Below are positions 1 through 8,175 of a stretch of DNA of 35,919 nucleotides, in pieces. Each line of letters opens with the position of its first letter. The stretch's first letter is position 1. Where the stretch lies: NCBI GenBank assembly GCA_018699735.1, contig JABIRP010000379.1, positions 1 to 35,919 of the forward strand, in the 5' to 3' direction. Under the pieces are notes generated by a model. That model saw only the letters and a program-made list of their open reading frames with translations. It did not search any database and was not told the DNA's origin. A program made the position numbers and the translations under genes. This stretch comes from Rhodospirillaceae bacterium. Lineage in GTDB: Bacteria; Pseudomonadota; Alphaproteobacteria; Thalassobaculales; Thalassobaculaceae.

Positions 1-264
1 ATCATCCTCTTGTGGACTTCCGCCCTTGCAGCAACCGTGATCGATGGCGCGGGGAATGTACCCTTCCTAAGAGCGGTCCATCCTCACGAACGGAGTGAGA
101 TGACACCAATTTTCATGACGTTTCGCTACGCCACATCGCTCCTAACGCCCGCGCTCTTCGCGATTGTGCTGGCATTCTTACCGCTCAATTTTGTTTTTGT
201 TGCCGGCGGTTGCGTCGCGGTCGGTATGGGATTGCTTTCCACTTACCTGCCGCGCCGACTTTAG
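1..264 (+). CDS. MFS transporter, C-terminal fragment (5' end outside window)
   Basis: The reading frame is open from base 1, so the listed TTG start at 10 is probably internal and the gene begins upstream of the window. The 87 visible residues hold a short loop with acidic and basic residues (HPHERSEMTPIF) followed by two hydrophobic segments and end in a basic tail (YLPRRL). This resembles the last two transmembrane helices of a major facilitator superfamily transporter, in which a cytoplasmic loop of this type precedes TM11 and TM12. The substrate cannot be judged from this fragment. It converges with the acyl-CoA synthetase gene, whose stop lies 13 bases away; no clear terminator is visible between them. 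The family assignment is moderately supported. Confidence 0.6.
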   Translation: MILLWTSALAATVIDGAGNVPFLRAVHPHERSEMTPIFMTFRYATSLLTPALFAIVLAFLPLNFVFVAGGCVAVGMGLLSTYLPRRL

Positions 265-277
265 AAATCCATGGGTG

Positions 278-2422
278 CTAGCGGGTAACGATCATTGCAT
301 CGACCACACTCAGCCCGCAGCCAACCGGGTGCAGCAATACCGGGTTGAGATCGATCTCTTGGACTGTATCGGCATGATCCGCCGCGAAATGCGCGACATT
401 GACCAACACTGTCACGAGCGCGTCGATGTCCACGGCATCCCCACCTCGCCAACCGTTCAGCAAGGCCCGCCCCTTCAGTCCATCCACCAAACGATGCGCC
501 TCGGCCTTGGATATCGGCGCCGGGCCAGAACATGTATCGCCAAGCAATTCCACCAAGACGCCGCCCATGCCAACACTGACGATCGGCCCGAAGGTTTCAT
601 CTCGGTAGACCCCAACGATCATCTCCAGGCCCGGACGGGCCATCGGCTGCACGAGAACACCGTGCACATCCGCATCGGGCGCGTTGTCCGTTGCCCGCTG
701 CATTAGGGTCGCAAAACCAGTGCTCGCTGCGTCCTCGTCATCAACATCCAGCAAGACCAATCCCATGTCGCTCTTATGCGGAAGGTCTGGGGACTGCAGT
801 TTCAGGGCCACGGAGCCATCGACAGAATTTGCCGCCACCGTCGCAGCCAAGCCATCCATCACCAAACGACCCGTCAAAACCGGAATGCCATAGGCGGCCA
901 ACAGAGGCCCCGCCTGATACTCACAGAGAACCGTGGCCGGTCGAGTTAGCCCCGCCGCCACTTTATCGAATGCCGGGTGACGCTCATGGGTCAAGACCAC
1001 CGGTTCAGCCAAAAAATTCTCTCTTCGCTGCCGGTAATCCGCCATCGCCCGGATCGCTCGGGCGCAATTGCGCATGTTGGTCAGCATCGCAAAGCCCGCG
1101 TTGCCGGCGATCGCGATTGCATCCGGATGAGGGTCCGTATAGCTGCAGAACAAAGTCGGCTTTGTCGCTGCGGCGCCGACCTCCGCCAATCCCTCTTGGT
1201 CGCGGGTAAATCCAGCCAATAGCCGCGCCGACGTGATAGCGATAACCGCATCGACCTCATTTGAAGCCGCAACCCACTCCGTAAGACGAGAGTTTCCGAG
1301 CTTGCGAATAGCTTGAGCTGTTGCATCGACCGGGTTTTGCGATGTGCCATAAGCTGGCAGATGCTCATCAATGCGGGCGCGCGTTACTGCATCCAGCGGC
1401 GGCACGGTTAATCCAGCCAGGCTGGCCGTGTCGGCCATCCAGCCACCGGCGCCGCCGGAGCCGGTTGTAATTCCGACGCGCTTTCCGGCCGGTAGGCGAT
1501 GCAGGTTGAAGGAAAATCCGGCGGCGATATCGACCGCTTCCTCTAATTCTTCGGCCTCGATCAGACCATAACGGCCAAACATCGCGCGATAACCACCATA
1601 TTCACCTGCGAGCGCTGCAGTATGAGACATCGCGGCCCTGACCCCGGCCACAGACCGACCAATCTTCACGACGATTATCGGTTTTCCCAGCCGAAGTGCC
1701 TTTGCGGCGGTGGCGCGAAATTTCTCGGCGTTCTTGATGTTTTCCATGAACAGAATAAAGACGTCGGTGCGGCCTTCCTCGAGCATGTAATCCAAGAGAT
1801 CAACCATCTCAGCGCAGGCTTCGTTCCCCGTGCTCACGATGTAATTGAACGCAAGGCCCTTTGGTCTGCCACGATCGAAAAAGGCGAACCCAACCCCGCC
1901 GCTTTGCGCCAGCACCGCGATATGGCCGGTTTCCCTGCCGTCTGGGACAAGCGGCATGCCGCTTAAATCCATGGCGGGTGAAAACGTCGGGCAAAGTTGG
2001 TTCAGAGTGTTCGCAAAACCTTCCGCGTTCGGGCCGACCACCGCCATATCGTAGCGCGCCGCAATCTCGCGCAGATGTTGCTCGACGGCATCGCCGTCGC
2101 CGCCAACCTCTTCGGCAAAGCCCGAGGAAATGATTGTCGCTGCCTTTATCCCCGCCTTGCCGCAAGCCTCCAACGTCTCTGCCACAAATTTCGCCGGGAT
2201 CACGATCACCGCCAAATCAACCGGCCCGGGCAGTCGGTCAATCGAGGAATAAGCCTTTAGCCCGCAGACCTCAGTCTCTGAACGACTGACCGGATAGATC
2301 TTTCCCGCATAGTCATGCTTGGTCATGACCTTCATAAGAGCGCCACGCAGTATGTGCTCGTCATTGGACGCACCAATAACGGCCACCGCTTCAGGCCAAA
2401 GAAACGCCTTGAAGTCAGGCAT
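278..2422 (-). CDS. NDP-forming acyl-CoA synthetase (acetate--CoA ligase family)
   Basis: This 714-residue protein has the fused architecture of ADP-forming acyl-CoA synthetases: an N-terminal CoA-binding Rossmann domain (about 8-135, VAVIGASND), a succinyl-CoA ligase-like domain (about 165-460) and a C-terminal ATP-grasp domain (about 490-714). The loop MSHTAALAG puts a histidine at 267 where this family carries the phosphohistidine. The expected reaction is acyl-CoA formation from a carboxylic acid, CoA and ATP, or the reverse with ATP synthesis. It is the last gene of a four-gene minus-strand operon with two acyl-CoA dehydrogenases and a crotonase, 26 bases after its neighbour, so it probably activates the acid that they process or harvests energy from their product. 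The ATG has no strong Shine-Dalgarno sequence. Acyl specificity is unknown. Confidence 0.88.
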   Translation of the reverse strand: MPDFKAFLWPEAVAVIGASNDEHILRGALMKVMTKHDYAGKIYPVSRSETEVCGLKAYSSIDRLPGPVDLAVIVIPAKFVAETLEACGKAGIKAATIISSGFAEEVGGDGDAVEQHLREIAARYDMAVVGPNAEGFANTLNQLCPTFSPAMDLSGMPLVPDGRETGHIAVLAQSGGVGFAFFDRGRPKGLAFNYIVSTGNEACAEMVDLLDYMLEEGRTDVFILFMENIKNAEKFRATAAKALRLGKPIIVVKIGRSVAGVRAAMSHTAALAGEYGGYRAMFGRYGLIEAEELEEAVDIAAGFSFNLHRLPAGKRVGITTGSGGAGGWMADTASLAGLTVPPLDAVTRARIDEHLPAYGTSQNPVDATAQAIRKLGNSRLTEWVAASNEVDAVIAITSARLLAGFTRDQEGLAEVGAAATKPTLFCSYTDPHPDAIAIAGNAGFAMLTNMRNCARAIRAMADYRQRRENFLAEPVVLTHERHPAFDKVAAGLTRPATVLCEYQAGPLLAAYGIPVLTGRLVMDGLAATVAANSVDGSVALKLQSPDLPHKSDMGLVLLDVDDEDAASTGFATLMQRATDNAPDADVHGVLVQPMARPGLEMIVGVYRDETFGPIVSVGMGGVLVELLGDTCSGPAPISKAEAHRLVDGLKGRALLNGWRGGDAVDIDALVTVLVNVAHFAADHADTVQEIDLNPVLLHPVGCGLSVVDAMIVTR

Positions 2423-2448
2423 AGGGCGCCATCATCTCAGGCCCACCG

Positions 2449-3603
2449 TCATCGTAAGCCAAGACCGCGTGCGATAATGCCGCGCAGTACTTCGGTCGTG
2501 CCGCCCTGGATCGTCAATTTCGGTGCAATTCGGATCGCGTGCTCAAGAGTTTTCTGAAATTCCGCCCGTCCGACCCTGTCAAACGGCAAACCGGCGGCCA
2601 GATCGCGCGCCAAGGCCGGCAGTTTCTGCTCCCAAATCGTTCCAAGGTCTTTGACCAAAGACGCCTCCAACACCGGCTCCTTACCGGCCGACAGCATGCC
2701 GGCGACCGAGATCGACATGCGCCGCATGGTGAACATCTGCGCCATCAGACGGCCCAACCCTTCGGCCGCGCGGCTGTCAGGCTCAGGCCCGATCAATTCG
2801 ATCAAGGCTATCAGCACTTGTATGGTTTCCAGAAAGCGCTCTGGGCCACTCCGCTCATACGCCAATTCGGCGGTGGCCTGTTTCCAGGCTCCGTCTATCT
2901 CGCCCAAAACATGATCGTCGGGGATCAGGGTATTATCGAAGATCACCTCGTTGAAATCGTGACTTCCATCCGGGAAATAAACCGGCCGGGTCGAGATGCC
3001 GTCGGCCTTCATGTCGACCAGGAACTGGGTCAAACCGTGCCGCCGGTTGTCCGATGTCGGCGGAGAGGTGCGGAACAAACCGATCATGTAGTCGGCCTGA
3101 TGCGCCGTCGAGGTCCAAAGCTTTTGTCCGTTGATGCGCCAACCCTCGTTCGTGCGCTCGGCCTTGGTGCTGGCAGCAAACAGGTCGGAGCCTGAGTTCG
3201 GCTCGCTCATCCCGATGGAAAACGTGCACTCACCGGCGATGATGCGAGGAATGATCTTTCGTTTTATCTCTTCGGGCGCGTATTTCAGGATAACCGGGCC
3301 CGATTGCCGATCGGCGGTGAAATGCACGCGGGTCGGGGCTCCGGCGATCAAAAATTCCTCGTTCACGACATAGCGCTCAAGGAAGCTTCGCTCCTGACCG
3401 CCGTATTCCTTCGGCCAGGTCATTCCAATCCAGCCCTTTTGCGCCACCTTGCGACTGAACGCGAGATTAAACGCTCGCCCGGGCTGGCCCAACTCGAAGG
3501 TGCCGGCGGCAACTTCCTCGGCGATGAAGGCGCGAACCTCCACGCGTAAGGCCTCGGCTTCTTCTGGCAGGCGGACCGGGTCGAATTGAATTGCACTACT
3601 CAT
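2449..3603 (-). CDS. Acyl-CoA dehydrogenase (alpha-type partner)
   Basis: This 384-residue flavoprotein oxidises an acyl-CoA to the 2-enoyl-CoA and would pass electrons to ETF. The family motif FSIGMSEPNSGSD (about 128-140) and the loop KLWTSTAHQAD mark the FAD and substrate region. The C-terminus reads IQGGTTEVLRGIIA, with Gly where MCAD-type enzymes carry the catalytic Glu; the base is more likely E250 in AYERSGPER, as in long-chain and steroid-type enzymes (inference). The ORF track begins 30 codons earlier, but the ATG at 3603 is preceded by TAAGGAGGGGGCGAGCG, an excellent ribosome binding site, and the extension lacks family character. The gene lies 14 bases after the second dehydrogenase, suggesting a heteromeric complex. 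Confidence 0.88.
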   Translation of the reverse strand: MSSAIQFDPVRLPEEAEALRVEVRAFIAEEVAAGTFELGQPGRAFNLAFSRKVAQKGWIGMTWPKEYGGQERSFLERYVVNEEFLIAGAPTRVHFTADRQSGPVILKYAPEEIKRKIIPRIIAGECTFSIGMSEPNSGSDLFAASTKAERTNEGWRINGQKLWTSTAHQADYMIGLFRTSPPTSDNRRHGLTQFLVDMKADGISTRPVYFPDGSHDFNEVIFDNTLIPDDHVLGEIDGAWKQATAELAYERSGPERFLETIQVLIALIELIGPEPDSRAAEGLGRLMAQMFTMRRMSISVAGMLSAGKEPVLEASLVKDLGTIWEQKLPALARDLAAGLPFDRVGRAEFQKTLEHAIRIAPKLTIQGGTTEVLRGIIARGLGLR

Positions 3604-3617
3604 CGCTCGCCCCCTCC

Positions 3618-4682
3618 TTAAGCCGCCGTCACAGTGGGCCACATGCCGAGCCCGCCCTTGCTTGCATAGACCCGCCCCAGGCGTTCGGCCCACTCCACTT
3701 CACCGCCGAAATCATCGCGCCAAGCCCAAAGGCGCTGGGCAAATCGGTGCAGGGGGTGCTCCATTGTGTAGCCGATCGCACCGTGCACCTGGTGGGCAAT
3801 CGCCGCCCCCTCACCCGCTGCCTCGCCTACCCGGATTTTCGCCGAGGCGGCTTCGATCAAAACCGCCTCGTCCAACTCCGAGCCTTGCTCCAAGGCGTAG
3901 GCGGCTGACGTTGCGATGGCGACCGCGGCAGCGACCTCGCCGGCCATGCGGGCCAGATTGTGTTGAACGGCTTGATATTTCGATATCGGCCGGCCGAATG
4001 CCACCCTCTCTTGCGCATACTGCACGGACATATCCAACAGAGCTTCCAACGCGCCTGCCATCTGCATCGCCCGGGCAACCGCGCCAAACTGCATCAGGCT
4101 GTCCTGGGTCAAACCATCAACCTTGGCGGCGGCAAGCGGTTCGGTCGCCTCGCAAATTACAGTGCCCAGATCGTCGCCGGCGATCGAGTGACCGGCATCA
4201 ACCGCAACCTCATCAGCCGACAGCAGGGCTACGTGACAGCCAGCATCGCCATTCTGCGCGAGAACCGCGAAATGAGAAACTTCACCGGCGAATGGAACAG
4301 CATCGCAGCGCCCGGTTATTCGACCCCGATCATCAATCGACAGGCGTGAATGGCGCTGCGTTGGCGCGACCGCGATCATTCCATCCGGTGCCGATATTCC
4401 ACCTCGCCCCAACAGCCAACCGGCCAAGACGGTTTCCGCCAACGGGAGTGCCACGGCATGACGACCGGCGATCCGCAAGATGTCGAAGGCGACAGCCAGT
4501 GGGATGCCCACACCGCCCAACGCCTCGGGCACCATTGCCCGGCTTAGCCCGGCTTCCTCGATCGCCGACCACAAAGGGGGACGCCAGCCGCCATCACCGG
4601 AGTTGATGACGCTCTGGGGATCCCCCAGGTCGTGAAAAATTCGCTCGCTGGTGTCAGCGATCAGATCGCTCAACTCACTCAT
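3618..4682 (-). CDS. Acyl-CoA dehydrogenase (beta-type partner)
   Basis: At 354 residues this is shorter than a typical acyl-CoA dehydrogenase (about 380). The N-terminal helical and middle domains are poorly conserved, while the C-terminal helical domain is clear: YAQERVAFGRPISKYQAVQH, then HQVHGAIGYTMEHPLHRF near the end. Short, divergent partners of this sort occur in heteromeric alpha2beta2 acyl-CoA dehydrogenases of steroid side-chain degradation, in which neither subunit works alone. Adjacency to the 2449-3603 gene with a 14-base gap fits such a pair. The ATG follows GAGGAG at good spacing. The substrate is unknown; I infer a branched or ring-bearing acyl-CoA only from the pairing. Confidence 0.85.
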   Translation of the reverse strand: MSELSDLIADTSERIFHDLGDPQSVINSGDGGWRPPLWSAIEEAGLSRAMVPEALGGVGIPLAVAFDILRIAGRHAVALPLAETVLAGWLLGRGGISAPDGMIAVAPTQRHSRLSIDDRGRITGRCDAVPFAGEVSHFAVLAQNGDAGCHVALLSADEVAVDAGHSIAGDDLGTVICEATEPLAAAKVDGLTQDSLMQFGAVARAMQMAGALEALLDMSVQYAQERVAFGRPISKYQAVQHNLARMAGEVAAAVAIATSAAYALEQGSELDEAVLIEAASAKIRVGEAAGEGAAIAHQVHGAIGYTMEHPLHRFAQRLWAWRDDFGGEVEWAERLGRVYASKGGLGMWPTVTAA

Positions 4683-4740
4683 GGACGCTCGCTCCTCTCG
4701 GCTCAGTGTCCGTAGCTAGTCTTAACGCCCCTGGCTCGCC

Positions 4741-5529
4741 TCAATGTCCTTGGAAGTTCGGGATGCGCCGCTCAGCCATAGCCTTGACGCCTTCCTTGAA
4801 ATCCTCAGTGGCGCGCAACCGGTCTTGCACTTCCAATTCATGATCGGTTGCCGCTTTGACCCGATCCGCCAGCCCCTGGCGCAAGGTTGCGCGGGTTTCC
4901 ACGACACCGAGTGGAGAGCACTGGGATATCTCCGTTGCCAGATCCATCGCCGCCTCACGCAGTTTTTCTAGCGGCACCAAGACGTCCGCCAAGCCCATCG
5001 CGTAGGCCTCCTCACCCTTGATACGGCGTGAGGTGTAAAACATCATTGCCGCCTTGGACGTACCGATCAATTCCGGCAAGGTCGTCGTCAATCCAAATCC
5101 GGGATGAAACCCGAGCCGGGTAAAGTTGGCGGAAAATCGAGCCTCCGGGCAGGCAATCCGGAAATCCGGCATCAGCGCCAAGCCGAGGCCACCACCAATC
5201 GCTGCCCCCTGAATTACCCCTATCACCGGTTTCGGAGTTCGAAACAATCGGACCGCTTCCTGATAGAGATGGCCGGATTGGCGTTTCTCATCGGCCCGCG
5301 TGCCCGTGTCTTTGTCGCCAAAATTGGCTCCAGCACAGAACGACTTGCCGTGTGCGCACAGAACAATGGCGCGGCAGTCATCGTCGGCACCCAGATCCTC
5401 AAAAGCCTGGGCGAGCGCGCCGATGAGCGCGAAATCGAAATAATTGTGCGGTGGCCGTTGGATTTCCACGATTGCCACGTGGTCATCGACACTTACGTCA
5501 AGATCAAGATAGCTACCATAACCAGACAT
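4741..5529 (-). CDS. Crotonase-family enoyl-CoA hydratase/isomerase lacking both hydratase glutamates
   Basis: The 262-residue protein has the crotonase fold signatures: oxyanion-hole segments GKSFCAGANF (about 66-75) and QGAAIGGGLGLAL (about 110-122). Aligning these by eye to rat mitochondrial enoyl-CoA hydratase puts Gly at the Glu144 position (GGGLGL in place of GGGCEL) and Phe at the Glu164 position (SANFTRLG in place of GQPEILLG). Water addition by the classical mechanism is therefore doubtful; isomerisation, hydrolysis or another crotonase chemistry is possible. It is the first gene of the minus-strand acyl-CoA operon, with a 58-base gap before the next gene and only a weak ribosome binding site (GAGAAAG). 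The family call is firm; the reaction is not. Confidence 0.85.
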   Translation of the reverse strand: MSGYGSYLDLDVSVDDHVAIVEIQRPPHNYFDFALIGALAQAFEDLGADDDCRAIVLCAHGKSFCAGANFGDKDTGTRADEKRQSGHLYQEAVRLFRTPKPVIGVIQGAAIGGGLGLALMPDFRIACPEARFSANFTRLGFHPGFGLTTTLPELIGTSKAAMMFYTSRRIKGEEAYAMGLADVLVPLEKLREAAMDLATEISQCSPLGVVETRATLRQGLADRVKAATDHELEVQDRLRATEDFKEGVKAMAERRIPNFQGH

Positions 5530-5878
5530 AGGTTCGCTTTCTCGCTAGTTGAGGACTGTTTACTAACTGATCCGCCAAAAGTTCTGGAATATCGACAACT
5601 GCCGAATAGTCGGTTTCATACCTCCCCAATTTATCGGTATTAGGGAATTTTGCCACTATTCAATCGGGTCCTTCGCTCCCCATCCTAGCGTCAACTTTGG
5701 AGCCGAGGTTGTTCGCGGCCTCAACCGATCGTCCAATTACACGCAGGATGGGATTGTGAGGTGAAATCACCGCTATAAGGTCACGATAATTCTCTGTAAT
5801 TACCCTCTGCAGAGTGAAATACTTTCAGACGTAGAACGACAAACGCAGCGCAGCGTGGAACTCCAACGAGGCTGGGCC
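5530..5878. other. Divergent intergenic region between acyl-CoA operon and cyclase gene
   Basis: About 350 bases separate two divergent genes, so both promoters should lie here. The sequence is more AT-rich than its surroundings, but I could not assign a convincing -35/-10 pair on either strand. A small inverted repeat (GGTTG and CAACC about ten bases apart, near 5708-5727) is visible but weak. No RNA gene, riboswitch or conserved small ORF was recognised. Confidence 0.5.
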
Positions 5879-6913
5879 ATGCGACAGTTGAATTTTCTTG
5901 AGAGGCTACAGCGACTTTTCCTGGTCAGTGTGTTTTCACTGACGGCGAGTATCGGTTTTGGTTTCGTCCTCGGAGGTGAAATTTCTTGGTCGGCGGCGCT
6001 CATATCGGTCGGCACTGGTGCGGTGATTGGCATTCCGCTTTTCAGCTTCGAGATATTTTTCGTCAACAGCCCGCTCGGCGAACGCTTTCGACGACAACCC
6101 TTCTTGTTTTTCGTGTTGGTACGAGCAGTGGTTTGGGGCGGATGGATCTGGGTCGGGGTTTGGTTTTCCGCAGCCTGGATATGGCAACTGCCCCCCACCG
6201 ACTTGCTCATCAGTTCGAATACGTGGTGGACGATCGCTTTCTCGATCACGCTCGGAAGCCTGATAGTTATGATGTTGGCGCTCAATCGACTGCTCGGCCA
6301 AGGCGTGTTGGTGAACATTTTACTCGGCCGCTACCACCAACCCCGCGAGGAGTATCGGGCTTTTCTATTCCTCGACCTGATCGGGTCGACAGCTATGGTG
6401 GAGCGTATTGGCGCCGCTGCATTCCTTGGTGTCATGAACAGGTTCGCCTATGAAGTCGATCATGCGCTCGAAGGACGAGGCGGACGAATTCACAGCTATG
6501 TCGGCGACCAAGTAATCGTGACCTGGCCAATCGAAAACTCAGACGATCTGGCACCGGCCGTGGCGACCGTCTTCTCTCTGCGAAGACGCATCGCCCACCA
6601 TGCCGACACCTATGGGCGGGAATTTGGCGAAGTGCCACAGTTCCGTGCCGCACTGCACGTAGGTCCGGTAGCAGTCGGTGAAATTGGTGACGAAAAGCGC
6701 GAAATCGTGCTGCTCGGCGAGACGGTAAACTTGACCGCCCGATTGGAGCAAGTCGCGCGAGAACTCGAGCTTGAGTTCATCGTCTCCGACACCGCATTGC
6801 AGTACATCACACCAAGACCCGGATGGCGGGTCGAGCAAATGGGCCAATTCAAGCCCCGGGGCAGTGGCCAAAAAATGGAAGTTCACACGATCTTTCTGGA
6901 AGACGAAGACTGA
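5879..6913 (+). CDS. Membrane-anchored class III adenylate/guanylate cyclase
   Basis: The 344-residue protein has about four hydrophobic segments (residues 13-33, 38-60, 75-102 and 118-138) followed by a class III cyclase domain (about 158-340). Metal-binding aspartates are visible at D166 in FLFLDLIGST and D210 in YVGDQVIVTW. Lys273 (GDEKREIVLL) and the transition-state pair N284/R288 (GETVNLTARLE) are also present. The base-recognition position before TVN, usually Asp in GDTVN, is Glu281 here. It should make cAMP from ATP, or possibly cGMP, under control of the membrane region. The ATG at 5879 is preferred over the GTG at 5855 because GAGG lies 7-8 bases upstream and nothing similar precedes the GTG. 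It stands alone on the plus strand with no cNMP-binding protein nearby. Confidence 0.86.
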   Translation: MRQLNFLERLQRLFLVSVFSLTASIGFGFVLGGEISWSAALISVGTGAVIGIPLFSFEIFFVNSPLGERFRRQPFLFFVLVRAVVWGGWIWVGVWFSAAWIWQLPPTDLLISSNTWWTIAFSITLGSLIVMMLALNRLLGQGVLVNILLGRYHQPREEYRAFLFLDLIGSTAMVERIGAAAFLGVMNRFAYEVDHALEGRGGRIHSYVGDQVIVTWPIENSDDLAPAVATVFSLRRRIAHHADTYGREFGEVPQFRAALHVGPVAVGEIGDEKREIVLLGETVNLTARLEQVARELELEFIVSDTALQYITPRPGWRVEQMGQFKPRGSGQKMEVHTIFLEDED

Positions 6914-7006
6914 TCGCGCTCCCCAGTTTGCGCTCCTTGACCTGGCTCAATGCGTCTTTCCATGAAGCGCCTAAAATCGCATGCCTAAGGACATCGGAGG
7001 ATCGCC

Positions 7007-8119
7007 ATGGTGGGATTGCTGGGAATTGAAGATGAGCTTGGCCCCAAGCGGGTAATCCACGTCTACGAGCCTAGCCTAAGTCTCAACGGCATCTTGGTTG
7101 TCGACAACGTCGCTGCCGGACCGTCGATCGGCGGGTTGCGCATGGCGACGGATGTTACTCTGAGCGAGTGTTTTCGGCTCGCCCGCGCCATGACGTTAAA
7201 GAACGCAGCGGCGGGGCTGCCGCATGGCGGCGGTAAATCGGTCTTGCGCGCCGACCCAACCTTACCGAGAGCCGAGAAGGAGGCTTTGATCAGGGCATTT
7301 GCCGGCGCTCTACGCGATGTCGAGGATTATATATTCGGCCCCGACATGGGGACGGACGAACAATGCATGGCCTGGGTCAAGGACGAGATCGGGCGCTCGG
7401 TCGGATTGCCCCGGGAAGTCGGCGGCATTCCACTGGACGAGCTTGGAGCGACCGGACTGGGCGTCGCTCGCGCAGTGGAAGCGGCCCTGCCATATGTCGA
7501 TTTTGAGCTTGCCGGCGCCCGGGTCGCCATTCAAGGCTTCGGCGCCGTCGGTATGCACGCGGCCCGGTTCCTGTCCGAAAAGGGTGCTCTGTTGGTCGCC
7601 GCCTCCGATTCAAGCGGCGCCACCCGAGACGACGCGGGCTTGGACGTCACGGCGTTGATCGAAGCCAAACGCAATGGCCAACCGGTAAGAGACTTCGCGG
7701 ATGGGCGCGCAATGGAGCGCGACGCGATCATCGCTGTCCCGTGCGATATTTGGGTTCCGGCGGCACGACCAGACGTCATCGATCTCAGCAATGTCGATCA
7801 GCTCGACACGAAGCTGATTGTTCAGGGTGCGAATATTCCAATCACCTTGGAGGCCGAGGCCCATCTGCACAGGAAAGGCATCCTGTCACTGCCGGACTTC
7901 ATCGCCAATGCTGGGGGCGTCATCTGCGCCGCGGCCGAGTATGCTGGTGCGACGCAACAGGCGGCGTTCGATGCCATCGAAGAGAAGATCATCCAAAACA
8001 CCGAGGCAATGATGGACCGCGTTCGCGCCGATCAGACCTTGCCTCGCCAGGCCGCAACAGAGATGGCAGATATCCGCATTCGTCGGGCAATGGACACGAG
8101 GCGCTGGTCAATCTTCTGA
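7007..8119 (+). CDS. Glu/Leu/Phe/Val dehydrogenase (leucine dehydrogenase-like)
   Basis: This 370-residue NAD(P)-dependent amino acid dehydrogenase interconverts an L-amino acid with its 2-oxo acid and ammonia. The segment MTLKNAAAGLPHGGGKSVL closely matches the leucine dehydrogenase active site, giving substrate-binding and catalytic lysines at K65 and K77; D113 lies in the following GPDMGTDE. The C-terminal Rossmann domain has GFGAVG at 177-182, and PDFIANAGGVI is typical of the family. The length fits leucine/phenylalanine/valine dehydrogenases (about 350-370) better than glutamate dehydrogenase (over 410). The start is set by CGGAGG six bases before the ATG. The antiporter gene follows 56 bases downstream. 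Exact substrate specificity cannot be read from sequence. Confidence 0.88.
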   Translation: MVGLLGIEDELGPKRVIHVYEPSLSLNGILVVDNVAAGPSIGGLRMATDVTLSECFRLARAMTLKNAAAGLPHGGGKSVLRADPTLPRAEKEALIRAFAGALRDVEDYIFGPDMGTDEQCMAWVKDEIGRSVGLPREVGGIPLDELGATGLGVARAVEAALPYVDFELAGARVAIQGFGAVGMHAARFLSEKGALLVAASDSSGATRDDAGLDVTALIEAKRNGQPVRDFADGRAMERDAIIAVPCDIWVPAARPDVIDLSNVDQLDTKLIVQGANIPITLEAEAHLHRKGILSLPDFIANAGGVICAAAEYAGATQQAAFDAIEEKIIQNTEAMMDRVRADQTLPRQAATEMADIRIRRAMDTRRWSIF

Positions 8120-8175
8120 ATTTTGCGCCAAGATGAGGCGGCAAGTTCCGCTTGCTAGAGCTTAGGATTGACCGG

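Noticed and set aside
3662-4606. 314-codon plus-strand ORF opposite the beta-type acyl-CoA dehydrogenase
   Set aside because: The Arg/Pro-rich translation with no domain is typical of an antisense frame of a GC-rich gene.
2449-5529. DMSP demethylation pathway (DmdB/C/D-like ligase, dehydrogenase and crotonase set)
   Set aside because: The synthetase is NDP-forming, not DmdB-like, there are two dehydrogenases, and no DmdA is present; the only GcvT-like domain in the window belongs to SoxA.
5530-5878. Possible small RNA or riboswitch in the longest intergenic gap
   Set aside because: No conserved fold, strong hairpin or terminator could be recognised by eye.
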